Positions 36,313 through 45,980 are shown, numbered from the stretch's first letter. The stretch: DNA of 64,000 nt from Phascolarctos cinereus (GCF_002099425.1 NW_018343991.1:14203001-14267000), one strand, 5' to 3'. Numbers and translations are program-made. The notes: generated by a model not told the origin, from the sequence alone.

Positions 36313-37540
36313 GAAAATAGGCTTCAATTTTCACTGCGTTCATCAGTTCTCTCTGGAAGTAGATAACATTTTTCATCATGAATCCTTTGGAATTGTGGTG
36401 AATTATTGCACTGATCAGAGCAGCTAAGTCTTTCACAGTTGATGATTATCATGATATTGCTGTTACTGTATGCAATGTTCTCCTAGTTCTGTTCACTTCA
36501 CTTTGCCTCAGTTTATGTCTTCCCACTTTTTTCTGAAACAATCTTTCTCATCATTTCTTATAGCACAATAGCATTCCATCACAATCATACACCAGCCATT
36601 CTTCAATTGATGGGCATCCCCTCAATTTCCAATTCTTTGCCAACACAAAAAGAGCTGCTATAAATGCTTTTGTACTTAGGGGTCCTTTTCCTGTTTCTTT
36701 GATCTCTTTGGGGTACAGATTTAGTAGTGATATGGATGGATCAAAGAGTATGCACAGTTTTATAGCCCTTTGGGCAGAGTTTCAAGTTGTTCTCTGGAAT
36801 GGTTGGATCACTTCACAACTCCCACAACAGTACATTAATGAGTGTACTTATTTTTCTACATCCCTCCAGCAGTTGTCATTTCCTTTTCTGTCATGCTAAC
36901 TAATTTGATAGATGTGAGGTGATATACCTCAGGGTTGTTTTAATTTGCATTTTTCTAAATATTAGTGATTTAGAACATTTTAATATGACTATTGATAGCT
37001 TTGATTTCTTCTTCTGAAAACTGCCTGTTCATATCTTTTGACCATTTGTCAATTGAAGAATAGCTCTTATTTTTATAGATCTGGCTCAGTTCTGTATTTA
37101 TTTGAGAAATGAGACCTTGATCAGAGAAATTTGCTGTAAAAAAATTCTACCAGTTTCCTGCTTTGCTTCTAATTTTGACTGCATTGGTTTCATTTGTGCA
37201 AAACCTTTTTAATTTAATGTAACTAAAAATTCTACATTTTACCTTCTATAATCTTTATCTCTTGTTTGGTTATAAACTTCCCCTATCCATAAATTTGACA
37301 GGTAATTTTTTCCCATGCTCCCCTATTTGCTTATGATATTACCCTTTGTGTCTAAATCATGTATCCATTTTGAGCTTATCTTGGCAAACAGTGGGGACAT
37401 GTTAAGTCTATGCCTAGTTTCTGTCAAACTGCTTTCTAGTTTTCTCAGCAGTTTTTGCTGAATAGTGACTTCTTGCCCCAATAGCTTGGATCTTTGTGTT
37501 TATCAAACACTCAATGTGGCCATTTACTTCTGCACATTGT

Positions 37541-37708
37541 GTGCCTAAATCTGTTCCATTAATCAAACACTTTCTTTCTTATCCAGTACCAAATTGTTTT
37601 GCTGATCACTACTTTTTAGTATGTGTGCCTAAATCTGTTCCATTAATCAAACACTTTCTTTCTTATCCAGTACCAAATTGTTTTGCTGATCACCACTTTT
37701 TAGTATAG
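37541..37708. repeat. 84-base tandem duplication within L1
   Basis: A unit beginning 'gtgcctaaatctgttccatt' at 37,541 recurs at 37,625. The two copies differ at about one base ('gatcactac' against 'gatcaccac'). The unit is 28 codons long, so it does not shift the L1 frame. Confidence 0.93.
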
Positions 37709-39331
37709 TTTGAGACCTGGTGGTAGTGGGCTACTTTCCTTCACTTTTTTTTCTCCATGGATTCCCTTCATATTCTTGAGCTTTTGTTCCTCCAGATGAA
37801 TTTTGTTATTATTTTTTCTGGCTCTGTAAAGTAATTCTTTGGTGGGTGGATTGGCATGGCACTGAAGAAGTAAATTAATTTAGGTAGAATTGTAATTATT
37901 ATTATATTAACTTGACCTACCACTCATGAACAATGAGTATGTCTCCAATTGTTTAGATCTGTCTTTATTTTTGTAAAAAGTATTTTGTTATTGTGTTCAT
38001 ATAGTTTCTCTGTGTATCTTAGCAAGTAAACTCCCAAGTACTTTATACTGTCTGTAGTTACTTTAAATGGAATTTTTATCTCTTCCTGCTGGCTTTTATT
38101 GGTAATAAATATAAAAGCTGGTAATTTGTGTGATTTTATTTTATATCCTGCAACTTTGCTAAAGTGGTTCATTGTTTCAACTAGTTTTTTATTTGATTCT
38201 CTAGGGCTCTCTAAGCATACTATCATATCATCTGCAAAAAGTGATAGCTTTGTTTCATCATTGCCTATGTTTATTCCTTCAATTTCTTTTTATCTTATTA
38301 CTATTGTTAGCATTTCTAGTATAATATTGAATAGTAATGGTGATAATGGACATCCTTGCTTCTCTACCTGATCATGTTGGAAAGACTTCTAGTTTATCCC
38401 TGTTAATGCTTGCTCTTAATTTTAGATAGTCCTGTACTTCTTAGGTGCTTTTAAAAAAAAGTGTCATAGTGCAGAAGGAAAAAAAAATGGGACAAGAAGT
38501 CAGGAGGTCTGGGTTCTTCTAGTGCTGGCTGGGACCTAGGAGACTTGGCCTTAGTCTCCTCCTCCTTTGTAAAATGCCGGTGATACTATCTTTGCTTCAT
38601 GGGATTTTTAAAAAATCACAGAACACCAGACTGATCAGAAGACCTGGGTTTGAATCCCAATTCTGCTATTAACTACCTATGTGACTTGGGGCAAGTCACA
38701 CAATCTCTCTAATTCAGTTTTCTCATCTCTAAAATAAGAGATTTGGATTAGATGACCTCTAAGCTCTCTTTTAGCTTGAAATCCTATAAATGAAATAGTA
38801 GTTGGGAATACACCAAGTTGCTAATCATTGCTGTTACTACTCCTGGCCCTGTACCTTCTCTTACCCTTCCAGCCTCCAGCCTCCCACTAAACAAAGTTTC
38901 TGCTCTGCCAGCTTCCTCATTTCAGATCTGAGATCTCTTGACACTTTTAAGTACTAAGGCCTATTCAACCCCCAGTGGCAGCAACCACAGACATTCTGTT
39001 TCTGCCCATGCCATCACTCAGCCATGACTTTTACACTCTCAGGAAACATAGGCTCAGCTGTCAGTAGCTGCAGATGGATATGGTCAGGAAAAATGCTAGA
39101 TGTGGAATCAAATCTAACTTGCCAAATTACTACCTATGTGACCTTATGAAAGTTACTTAACCTCTCTGGTCCTGTTTCCTCATCTGAAAAGTGAAGGGGT
39201 TGGACCAGATGACCTCTAAGTTTCCCCCTCTGGCTCAAAATCCATGATCCTATGAAGCATAGACAGGGAGTTAGCCAGTGTGGGGACCCATGCTCCCTTA
39301 ACTGGCAGCGGCTGCATTTGTCTCTTTCCAG

Positions 39332-39460
39332 GTACAATCCACTGCCTATCTCAGGGAAGGAGATGAGCTTTCAGCTTGGAGAAAGCAGCCCAGCTCAAAG
39401 CCACAATCTCTCCATGGAAGAACAGAAGGAAGGTATCCTGATGGACTCTGCAGAGAAAAG
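39332..39460 (+). CDS. GHRH: GHRH coding exon 2: extra propeptide exon
   Basis: 129 bases between the acceptor TTGTCTCTTTCCAG and the donor AAAAG|GTGAAC, phase 2 on both sides. It adds exactly 43 residues (codons 28-69 plus the split codon at each end) and stays open. The text begins [20 protein letters not shown] and ends MDSAEKR. The segment is hydrophilic and acidic and sits between signal peptide and hormone. It ends in Lys-Arg shortly before the hormone. Human GHRH passes directly from 'LTLR' to 'MRRYADAIF', so this exon has no counterpart there. Its flanking splice phases would let it be skipped without harm. The function of the peptide is unknown to me. Confidence 0.85.
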
Positions 39461-39536
39461 GTGAACATAAATCCCTCTACCCTAATCCTCTGTTCCCTAA
39501 TGGCCCATCCTCTGACTTTGTGCTCTTTTGTTACAG

Positions 39537-39641
39537 GATGCAACGCCATGCAGATGCCATCTTTAGCAATAGCTACCGGAAAGTCTTGGGTCAGATCTCA
39601 GCTCGGAAATTCCTACAAAATATCATGGGCAAGCGACTAAG
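39537..39641 (+). CDS. GHRH: GHRH coding exon 3: hormone N-terminus
   Basis: 105-base exon (acceptor TTGTTACAG, donor AAG|GTAAGC), encoding the active part of the hormone. After R-M-Q-R, a furin-type RXXR site, it reads [20 protein letters not shown], then [11 protein letters not shown]. Human GHRH is [20 protein letters not shown], so about 17 of the first 20 residues agree. Position 1 is His, as in rodents, rather than Tyr. The first 29 residues are sufficient for receptor activation in known GHRHs. Residues 28-30 are Gly-Lys-Arg, a potential amidation and dibasic cleavage site absent from human GHRH. The preceding intron is only 76 bases. Confidence 0.97.
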
Positions 39642-39717
39642 GTAAGCAAGCCTCTGGTTGAGGCTTTAGACTGTCTACTTCTATCTCTGTAGTGACTATC
39701 ACTTTATTTATTTTTAT

Positions 39718-39852
39718 ATGAGGCAATTGAGGTTAAGTGACTGGCCCAAAGTCACGCAGCTAGTGAGTATTATGTGTCTGAGGCCGCATTTGAACTCAGG
39801 TCCTCTTGATTCCAGGGCTGGTGCTATGTCCACTGTGCAACCTAGTTGCCCC
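39718..39852 (-). repeat. Marsupial tRNA-CORE SINE
   Basis: Antisense copy, 'gaggcaattgaggttaagtg' to 'caacctagttgcccc', 80 bases after GHRH coding exon 3. Confidence 0.88.
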
Positions 39853-39855
39853 AAC

Positions 39856-40170
39856 TTTATTTTTTAAATTCAATTTTATCTTCAGCTCTGAATTCTCTTT
39901 TTAACTTCCCCCTCTTTTCCTAACAACCCAATACAAACATGTTTAGCCAAGCAAAACAATTTTCTACCTAGCTACATCCAAAAAGAAAATTAATAAATAG
40001 GCCCCTGTCTGCCCTGAGTCCATCAGCTCTCTTGTCTGAGGTTGGGCGGCACGTGTCACTGAGTCCTCTGGAATTGTGGTCTTTGTGTTGATCAGCATTT
40101 CTAAGTCTTTCCAAGTTATTAGTATTAGCCTGTACAATTTTGTTAGTACTTTGTTTTTATATCCCTAGTA
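39856..40170 (-). repeat. L1 3' end
   Basis: 'tttttaaattcaattttatc' and 'gtcctctggaattgtggtct' are antisense marsupial L1 3' text. Confidence 0.7.
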
Positions 40171-40299
40171 CATATTATTATTATAAATTATTTTCTTATT
40201 AATATTAATTATATATTAATTTTATTATATTATTAATTCTTGTATTAATATTGATTATTTTCCTGGGTGTACCACTTTAGATCTAGTGTTGATCTAGCT

Positions 40300-40386
40300 T
40301 TGCTGTTGCTGTTCAGTCATTTTCAGTTGTGTCTGACCCCATTGAAGGTTTTCTTGGCAAAGATACTGGGGTAGTTTGGATCTAGT
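40300..40386 (-). repeat. Tail of long-form SINE
   Basis: Reverse complement of the long-form SINE tail: 'tcagttgtgtctgacccca', then 'ttttcttggcaaagatactg'. Confidence 0.75.
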
Positions 40387-40504
40387 TTAGGCATCTTCCT
40401 GCTGCTCTGGGAATTCAGGGACCCAATCACCTCTTCTCTTTCTAGGCCTTTTCATGATAGGTTTCTCTAAGGACTCCAGAGTCAAGCCTCCTATTATCTA
40501 TCAA

Positions 40505-40930
40505 TACGTAAACCTTCAATAAGTATTCTGCATGTGATTAGCAATTCTGTGCTAGTCACTGCAGCAGGAGGGGCAAGAAAAACATAACAAAGAGGCCCCC
40601 CCTTGTAAGAAGCTTACAATCTGGTTGTCAGGGGAACAATTTTAACACACTAGGTAAATGGACAATTTTATAAATAATAAACAAGTGAAATGAATGAATG
40701 AAAAAGTCTTTATTAGGCACTTACTCTATGCTAAGACCTGCGCTAAACAAATATATGTAGGAGGGTGGTGGGTAAGGAGGAGAATTTTGGGTTGGAAAAT
40801 TTGAAGAGTGGTGAGTAGAGATGTGCGGGAGTAGACTGACACATGCTTTCCAGTAGCAGAGTCAGGACTGATTTGACTGTGGTGCTAAAACTTCAAAGCT
40901 GAGTTGAGATGAAGGTAGATGGAGGATGTT
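40505..40930 (-). repeat. L2 fragment
   Basis: 'aaacataacaaagaggcccc', then 'gtaagaagcttacaatctgg', antisense L2. Confidence 0.6.
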
Positions 40931-41512
40931 ATAAGGTAGGCCTTACTCAACTCTGTCTGGTGGTTTGGGTTCAGGACTGGGATAAAATGAGATACTCATA
41001 GTTTATCTAACAATTAAGTAAAAGTTTACTTAGCCACAGCACGGAAAGGACATTCACCATATGGAAACACATCTGTTCAGCAGATGTATTGGGTCAGATG
41101 AGTGTGGTGACTCACCACAGTGGGACATCAGTCAAGTCTGAGCACTGATTCCTTGTGGGCTGTACCTTTTAAATGCTAGGCTATTGTGATGTCACACTGA
41201 GGCCTCAAGCCTAAGCCCCCTGGACTTTCTCAGGAAGAGCTTTCTTGCTTTTTAAGGGAAAAAAAAAGCTATCCTAGCCATGTATGGCAAGGCCTTAATT
41301 TCAGGGGTTCTTAATCTGGGGTCTGTGAATTTGTTTTGTTTTTTAAAAACATTTTGATAACTATATTATTCCAGTATGTAATTGGTTTCCTTTGTAATAC
41401 GATGTATTTTGTTTTATGTATTTAAAAACATTCTGTGAAGGAGTTCAGAGGTTTTACTGGACTACCAGATTTGTCCAGGTCCAGGACACCAAGAAGGTTA
41501 AAAACCCCTGAT

Positions 41513-41723
41513 TTTTTAAAATTTATTTTATTTTTAATTTATGGAATAAAACAAGCATTTCTATAACATAGCATAATAAAAAATGGTTGCATATGAAACT
41601 GCAGATCTATTATGTACAACTTGCTATTCCTTTTAAATATATAATAAAGTTATCATGTAAATTTCTTTCTTTTCTTTTCTCCCTGCCCCCAAAATGGCTA
41701 CCATTACACACAAATAGGTATAT

Positions 41724-41760
<37 letters not shown>

Positions 41761-42210
41761 CAGGTATGTAAAATTATTCCATACATACTTCTATTTATCA
41801 GTTCTTTCTCTGGATGCAGATATCGCCTTTCTTCACATGTCCTTTATTGTTAATTGGGGTATTTATAATAGTCAAAATGACTTGTTTGCTCAAAGTCATT
41901 CTTAAAACAATATTGCTGTTACTGTATACAATATCCTCCTGGTTCTGCTCATTTCACTCTTTATTATTTCATGCAAGTCTTTCCTAAGACCATTGAGCTC
42001 ATCATTTCTTATAGTATAGTGGTATTCCATCATAATCATATACCACATCTTGTTCAGCAATTTCCCAATTCCCCTGCAATTTCCAGTTCTTTGCCACCAC
42101 AAAGAGAGCTGTTATAAATATTTTAAAACATATAGGTTCTTTTCCTTTTCCCTTAATCATCTTTAGAAATAGCCCTAGCAATGGCATTGCTGGGTCCAAA
42201 GTTACTTGAT
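41513..42210 (-). repeat. L1 3' part with C-terminal ORF2 remnant
   Basis: On the - strand one piece reads 'NKMWYMIMMEYHYTIRND', the marsupial counterpart of the human L1 ORF2 C-terminal 'KMWYIYTMEYYSAIKKNE'. A (TG)n tract at 41,723-41,760 interrupts it. Confidence 0.8.
41723..41760. repeat. (TG)n microsatellite in GHRH intron
   Basis: About 18 TG units with two TA interruptions at the edges. Confidence 0.93.
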
Positions 42211-43204
42211 TGCGACCCCTAATTTCATAGCTATTGCTCCTACCCCAGAGGGAGGGCAATACATTTCTGGTGAGAAGATGATAGGAAGTAAAATGAAGCA
42301 TGGCTGGAACAGCTGGCCTGAGAGAGTGGCCACACAGGAAGATTCATCAGTCAGGACTTTGAGGCGTGGGCATCGTGGGCATTCTGGAACTGAAAGAGAT
42401 ACACAAGACATAAGCCCTGGCAGGACTTTGATTAGAATGTAGGCTCCCTGAGGGCAGGGACTACCTTTACTTTGTTTTTATATCCCTAGTGTTTAGCATA
42501 GATCTTAGCATGTGGTAAATGCCTAATAAATGTTCTTTCATTCATTTAATTTATTGTTTGTATATTCCAATTAATGTTATTTATAAAATTCTCAACTTAC
42601 TTATCATGTTAAAATTGTTCCCTTGACAACTAGACTGTAAGCTTTTTATAAGCAGGGCCTCTGTCTTATGCATCTCTTTTAGCTCCAAAATGCCTTCCCT
42701 GAGAGCCTCGAGGTCCTTGTTGGTGAGTCGTGGGTGGCCACTATACCAGGCTGGCCCCTCTAACCAGGGGCCTTTCCTCCTTGCCATGTCCTTCGGGGCC
42801 TGATCTCTGATTTGGTGGCAAGGCCACCAGAGGGAAGAAGATAGGAGAGCAAAGGGCAGTAAGTCGTGAAGGGAGAGAAGGGCATGATATGGAATTGTTG
42901 GGAAAGACCTCTTGGAGGAGATGGGCCTTGAGAGCCGACTTCTTGGAGCACAGCCTAGGGCCCACCCTAGCCAGCATCCGGCCAAACAGAGAAGGCAATA
43001 TTCTGACCAAGTTCTTGGTTCCAACAAAGGTTGTATCATTAGAAGCATGGGTCGGGATCTGCCTTTGACACATAACCTGAGCGACAGGGATTTTTCCCCT
43101 TGATCTACTCCCACACGTTCTGTGCAACAGCTGACGGACGTTCCCAGGTTTCCAGAAGTGTTGGGAAGCCCCCAGCAATGTGAAGATAGCACCTCTCAAA
43201 GGGA

Positions 43205-43420
43205 GATAGTGTGGCACAGAGGAAAGAGCGTGGACTCTGGAATCAGAGGACCTAGGTTCGAATCTTACCTCTGATGCTGACTCCCTGTGTGATGTTGGGC
43301 AGGGCATTTAACCTCCCTGGGCCTCAATTTCCTTATGTCTAAAATGAGGAAGAGTGAGAACAAAAGGTTGGACTAGAGGCCCTTTGAGGTCCCTTCCAAC
43401 TCTAGGGCTGTGGTCCTAAT
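43205..43420 (+). repeat. MIR/THER1 SINE just upstream of GHRH coding exon 4
   Basis: Sense full-length copy: 'gtggcacagaggaaagagcg' to 'aggtcccttccaactctagg'. It ends about 30 bases before the exon 4 polypyrimidine tract. Confidence 0.85.
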
Positions 43421-43454
43421 AGACATCGTTTTTTTTTCTTCCCAACCAAAGCAG

Positions 43455-43586
43455 ACAGGGAAATAGAGAGGAAGAAGGTCATGAAGTACTGTCTAGACGT
43501 CAACTAGACAGCATCTTGATGGACAGCTGCTACCACAAACAGATGGAGTTACGGGACTTCTTGGCAGCTGTGCTGCAGAATCAAAG
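43455..43586 (+). CDS. GHRH: GHRH coding exon 4: hormone C-terminus and C-peptide
   Basis: 132 bases from the distal acceptor of an AAGCAG (NAGNAG) pair to the donor CAAAG|GTAGAC. It encodes QGNREEEGHEVLSRRQLDSI, then LMDSCYHKQMELRDFLAAVL, then QNQ. The tail QLDS...KQMEL...LAAVLQ matches human QVDSMWAEQKQMELESILVALLQ. Counting from His1, Leu44 is followed by Ser-Arg-Arg, where human has Leu44-Gly-Arg. The dibasic cut is therefore kept but the amide-donating Gly is gone. Using the proximal acceptor (exon from 43,452) would add one Ser. Confidence 0.95.
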
Positions 43587-43744
43587 GTAGACGGCGGGGG
43601 CCTAAGAGGTCAAATCTCATGAAAGAAGTGACCAGAGAATGTGATTTGGGGACTGAGAATCTTGCCCCCTCCCTAACTATGTGAGGGGTTAGAGGAATAG
43701 AAAGAACAGTGGGGCAGGAGACTGTAGCGATGATATAAAACTGT

Positions 43745-44035
43745 GTATAAAATCAGTGTATTCACCAAGTGCCTGCCATGTGCTCAACACTGTGCTAGGT
43801 GTAGTGAAGGATTCAAGAGGACAGATAGAGTTCCTGGCCTCAGGAAATTTATAATCCAGCTGGAGAGAGCAAATTAATGCACATGCAGGAAACAATCAGG
43901 TAACAGTACAGGACACTCTAAAATAAAGCTCTAAGCAGTGGTACAGAGAGTATGTGATAACAGAGACCAGAGGAGGGATAGATCATGGCAGCTGGGGGTG
44001 GGGGTGGGATCAGGGAAAGCTTTCAGGGGCATATG
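43745..44035 (-). repeat. L2 3' fragment
   Basis: 'ccaagtgcctgccatgtgct', then 'ggagagagcaaattaatgca', antisense L2 in the last GHRH intron. Confidence 0.7.
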
Positions 44036-44039
44036 GGAT

Positions 44040-44082
44040 ATGTATGGGTATATATGTATACATACCCATATACATACATAGC
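44040..44082. repeat. Short near-perfect palindrome
   Basis: 'tatgggtatatatgtataca', followed by 'tacccatatacatacata', pairs with itself almost completely. It lies in the last GHRH intron. Confidence 0.7.
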
Positions 44083-44282
44083 TGTTGACACTGTGGTGTG
44101 TATGTGGGACCTTAAAAAGGGCCCATGAATAAATAACCTAGGCCTCCATCTGAGGACCCTTCTCTTCAATGCTAAACTTTCTTTCTCTGAAACACAATTG
44201 ACTTTTACCTCCCAATTGAGAGGATTTTCCCTATGGAGCTCGGGACTGTTCCATGCTTCTTTTTTATTTTTATTTTTTGCAG

Positions 44283-44349
44283 GCCTAAGGGGATCACCAG
44301 CAAACTGGAGAACATACCTGGGATCCTCACTAGGCTCATAAACCTGTAA
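44283..44349 (+). CDS. GHRH: GHRH coding exon 5: C-terminal tail and stop
   Basis: The acceptor is a long T-rich tract ending TTTTTTGCAG (44,282). The joined codon is AGG (Arg149), followed by PKGITSKLENIPGILTRLIN and L, then TAA at 44,347-44,349. The total is 170 residues. This tail is longer than the human one (about four residues after the same junction) and shares nothing obvious with it. It is supported by phase and splice signals rather than by similarity, so it is the least certain coding exon. A donor-like CAG|GTATGA lies 41 bases after the stop. An ATTAAA at 44,644-44,649 is the nearest poly(A) signal candidate. Confidence 0.75.
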
Positions 44350-44431
44350 AATTGGAGGAAATCAAGAAAACTCCTGCTGTACTCAAACAGGTATGACATA
44401 GTATCTATAACAAGCAATCACCACCAGTATA

Positions 44432-44635
44432 ATAATTGCACATTTCTACAGGTCTTTAGGTTTACAAAGGATGTTCCTCATAACCACCCTATGAAATGGG
44501 TAGTTAGGGTATTCATATTCCCTTATATAGATGAGGAAAGGGAGGCACAGATGCAGAAATGACTTGCCCAAAGTGGAGACTCTAACCTGTCTCTTGATTT
44601 CAGGCCCAGCATTCTTTCCACTATACCCCAATCCC
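44432..44635 (-). repeat. MIR/THER1 SINE
   Basis: 'aattgcacatttctacaggt', then 'atgaggaaagggaggcacag'. It may overlap the GHRH 3' untranslated region. Confidence 0.75.
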
Positions 44636-44779
44636 CCTTACAGATTAAATCCTATCCCAGAATTGAAGAGTTAAAAGGAGTACAAAGACCATCATTCAGC
44701 TTAGAACCCACCCAGAACCTGTTCTATGGCATCCCCAACAAGCAGCCAGCCAGCTTCATCACTGCCACCGCTTCTGAAA

Positions 44780-45140
44780 AGGGTGTTTCAATCAACTGCC
44801 CTGTGGCTTCCCTTATGACCAAAACACCCTTACTTCGACACCATTCACCTACCTACACCTGTTGTCTCCTCCTCCCAAAATGTAAGCTTCTCCAGGGAAG
44901 AGACTGACTCTCTTTTGGTATTTATATCCCTGGTGTTTAGCATGGTGCCTGGTATATAGTAAGTCTTCACAAATACTCATTCATTCATTGTTAATGGAAG
45001 AGAAAAACCTCAAACACTTTCTGGATGTACACGGACATATCACTTATAGCCTTTATACCTCAGTTTCCTCATCTGTAAAATAGATGGTCCCTAGAGTACA
45101 TTCCAGCTCTAAATTTGTGATCTCATGAATGAGAACCTAC
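44780..45140 (+). repeat. L2 3' end followed by MIR
   Basis: L2 'gggaagagactgactctctt' and 'gtgcctggtatatagtaagt', then MIR 'cagtttcctcatctgtaaaa'. Confidence 0.7.
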
Positions 45141-45149
45141 CAGTTCCAA

Positions 45150-45690
45150 AGATGGTCCATTCCCCTTCTTGACAATTCTAATTGTTAGGAAAATTTTCCT
45201 TGTATGAAGTTGAAATCTATTGGCCTCTATCTACCTTCTACCTATTGCTCCTGGTTTTATCTTTTGAAGCCTGATCTTTCTTCTTCAAGTCTGATTTCTC
45301 TTCCCCATGACAGTCTTTCAAATACTTAAAGACAGATCTCATGTTCCTATCGTTTATTCTCTGTGATATGTATCCTTAACTCCTATGGCTGATCTTTGCC
45401 TTACCAGCCTTTCCTGGACATGTTCCAATTTTCTTATGTCCTTTCTAAACTGTGGCGTCCAAAAATGAATTTAGTGCTCCAGATAGATCAAGCCAGATAA
45501 AATAACACTGCTAACTCTCTAATTTTGTACACAGTGCCTCTCCTAATGCTTCCTAGGATACCATTAACTCCTTTGGCTGCCATATTACACTGTTAGCTCA
45601 TACTGAACTTGTAATCCAGCAAAATTGCTAAATCTTTTTTATATGAACTATTGTCTAGTCATAACTTCCCCCATCCTGTATGTGTAAAGT
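45150..45690 (-). repeat. CR1/L3 LINE 3' region
   Basis: 'ggacatgttccaattttctt', 'gtccttcctaa'-like text near 45,440, 'ctttggctgccatattacac' and 'aattgctaaatctttttta' follow the order I remember for the mammalian L3/CR1 3' region. Confidence 0.6.
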
Positions 45691-45699
45691 TAATTTTTA

Positions 45700-45980
45700 T
45701 GTTATCTCCCCCAATAGAACATAAGCTCCTTGAGGGCAGAGACTTTTATTTTTGTTTTCCCAATATCTAACACATAGTGGGTGCTAAATTAATGCTTTTG
45801 TGGGGGGGGAGGCTAGGCAATGGGGTTAAGTGACTTGCCCAGGGTCACACAGCTAGTAAGTGTTATGCATCTGAGGCTGGATTTGAACTCAGGTCCTCGT
45901 GAATCCAGGGCTGGTGCTATGTCCACTGCACCACCTAGCTGCCCCTAAATTAATGCTTTTTGATTGATTGGATCCATGTT
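45700..45980 (+). repeat. L2 tail split by SINE
   Basis: 'ccttgagggcagagactttt' then 'taaattaatgctttt'. It is interrupted by the SINE at 45,800-45,944 and resumes with 'tgattgattgg'. Confidence 0.8.
45800..45944 (-). repeat. Marsupial CORE SINE with perfect 16-base duplication
   Basis: CTAAATTAATGCTTTT is found exactly at 45,784-45,799 and 45,945-45,960. Both boundaries are therefore exact and the insertion is likely young relative to its neighbours. Confidence 0.95.

Larger units (their letters stand above)
35935..38455 (-). repeat. Marsupial L1, ORF2 C-terminal part and 3' end, antisense in GHRH intron
   Basis: 5'-truncated LINE-1 lying opposite to GHRH. Its 3' end is the T-rich left edge. 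The right part translates on the - strand to reverse-transcriptase text (DNA 37,924-38,226: 'MIVCLESPRESNKKLVET', 'FSKVAGYKIKSHK', 'IKYLGVYL'), matching the L1 ORF2 segment that follows the YxDD block. The frame is interrupted in places. It contains a nested SINE and an 84-base tandem duplication. Confidence 0.88.
34908..39331 (+). other. GHRH: GHRH intron between coding exons 1 and 2
   Basis: 4,424-base phase-2 intron with GT...AG ends. It holds a MIR pair (about 35,270-35,500), an antisense L1 with a SINE inside it, and MIR copies at 38,480-38,790 and 39,095-39,260. Confidence 0.85.
39642..43454 (+). other. GHRH: GHRH intron between coding exons 3 and 4
   Basis: 3.8-kb phase-2 intron with several repeats (SINE 39,718, L1 39,856, L2 40,505, L1 41,513, L2 42,425, MIR 43,205). 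A GC-richer unassigned block at about 42,690-43,200 also lies in it. Confidence 0.85.
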
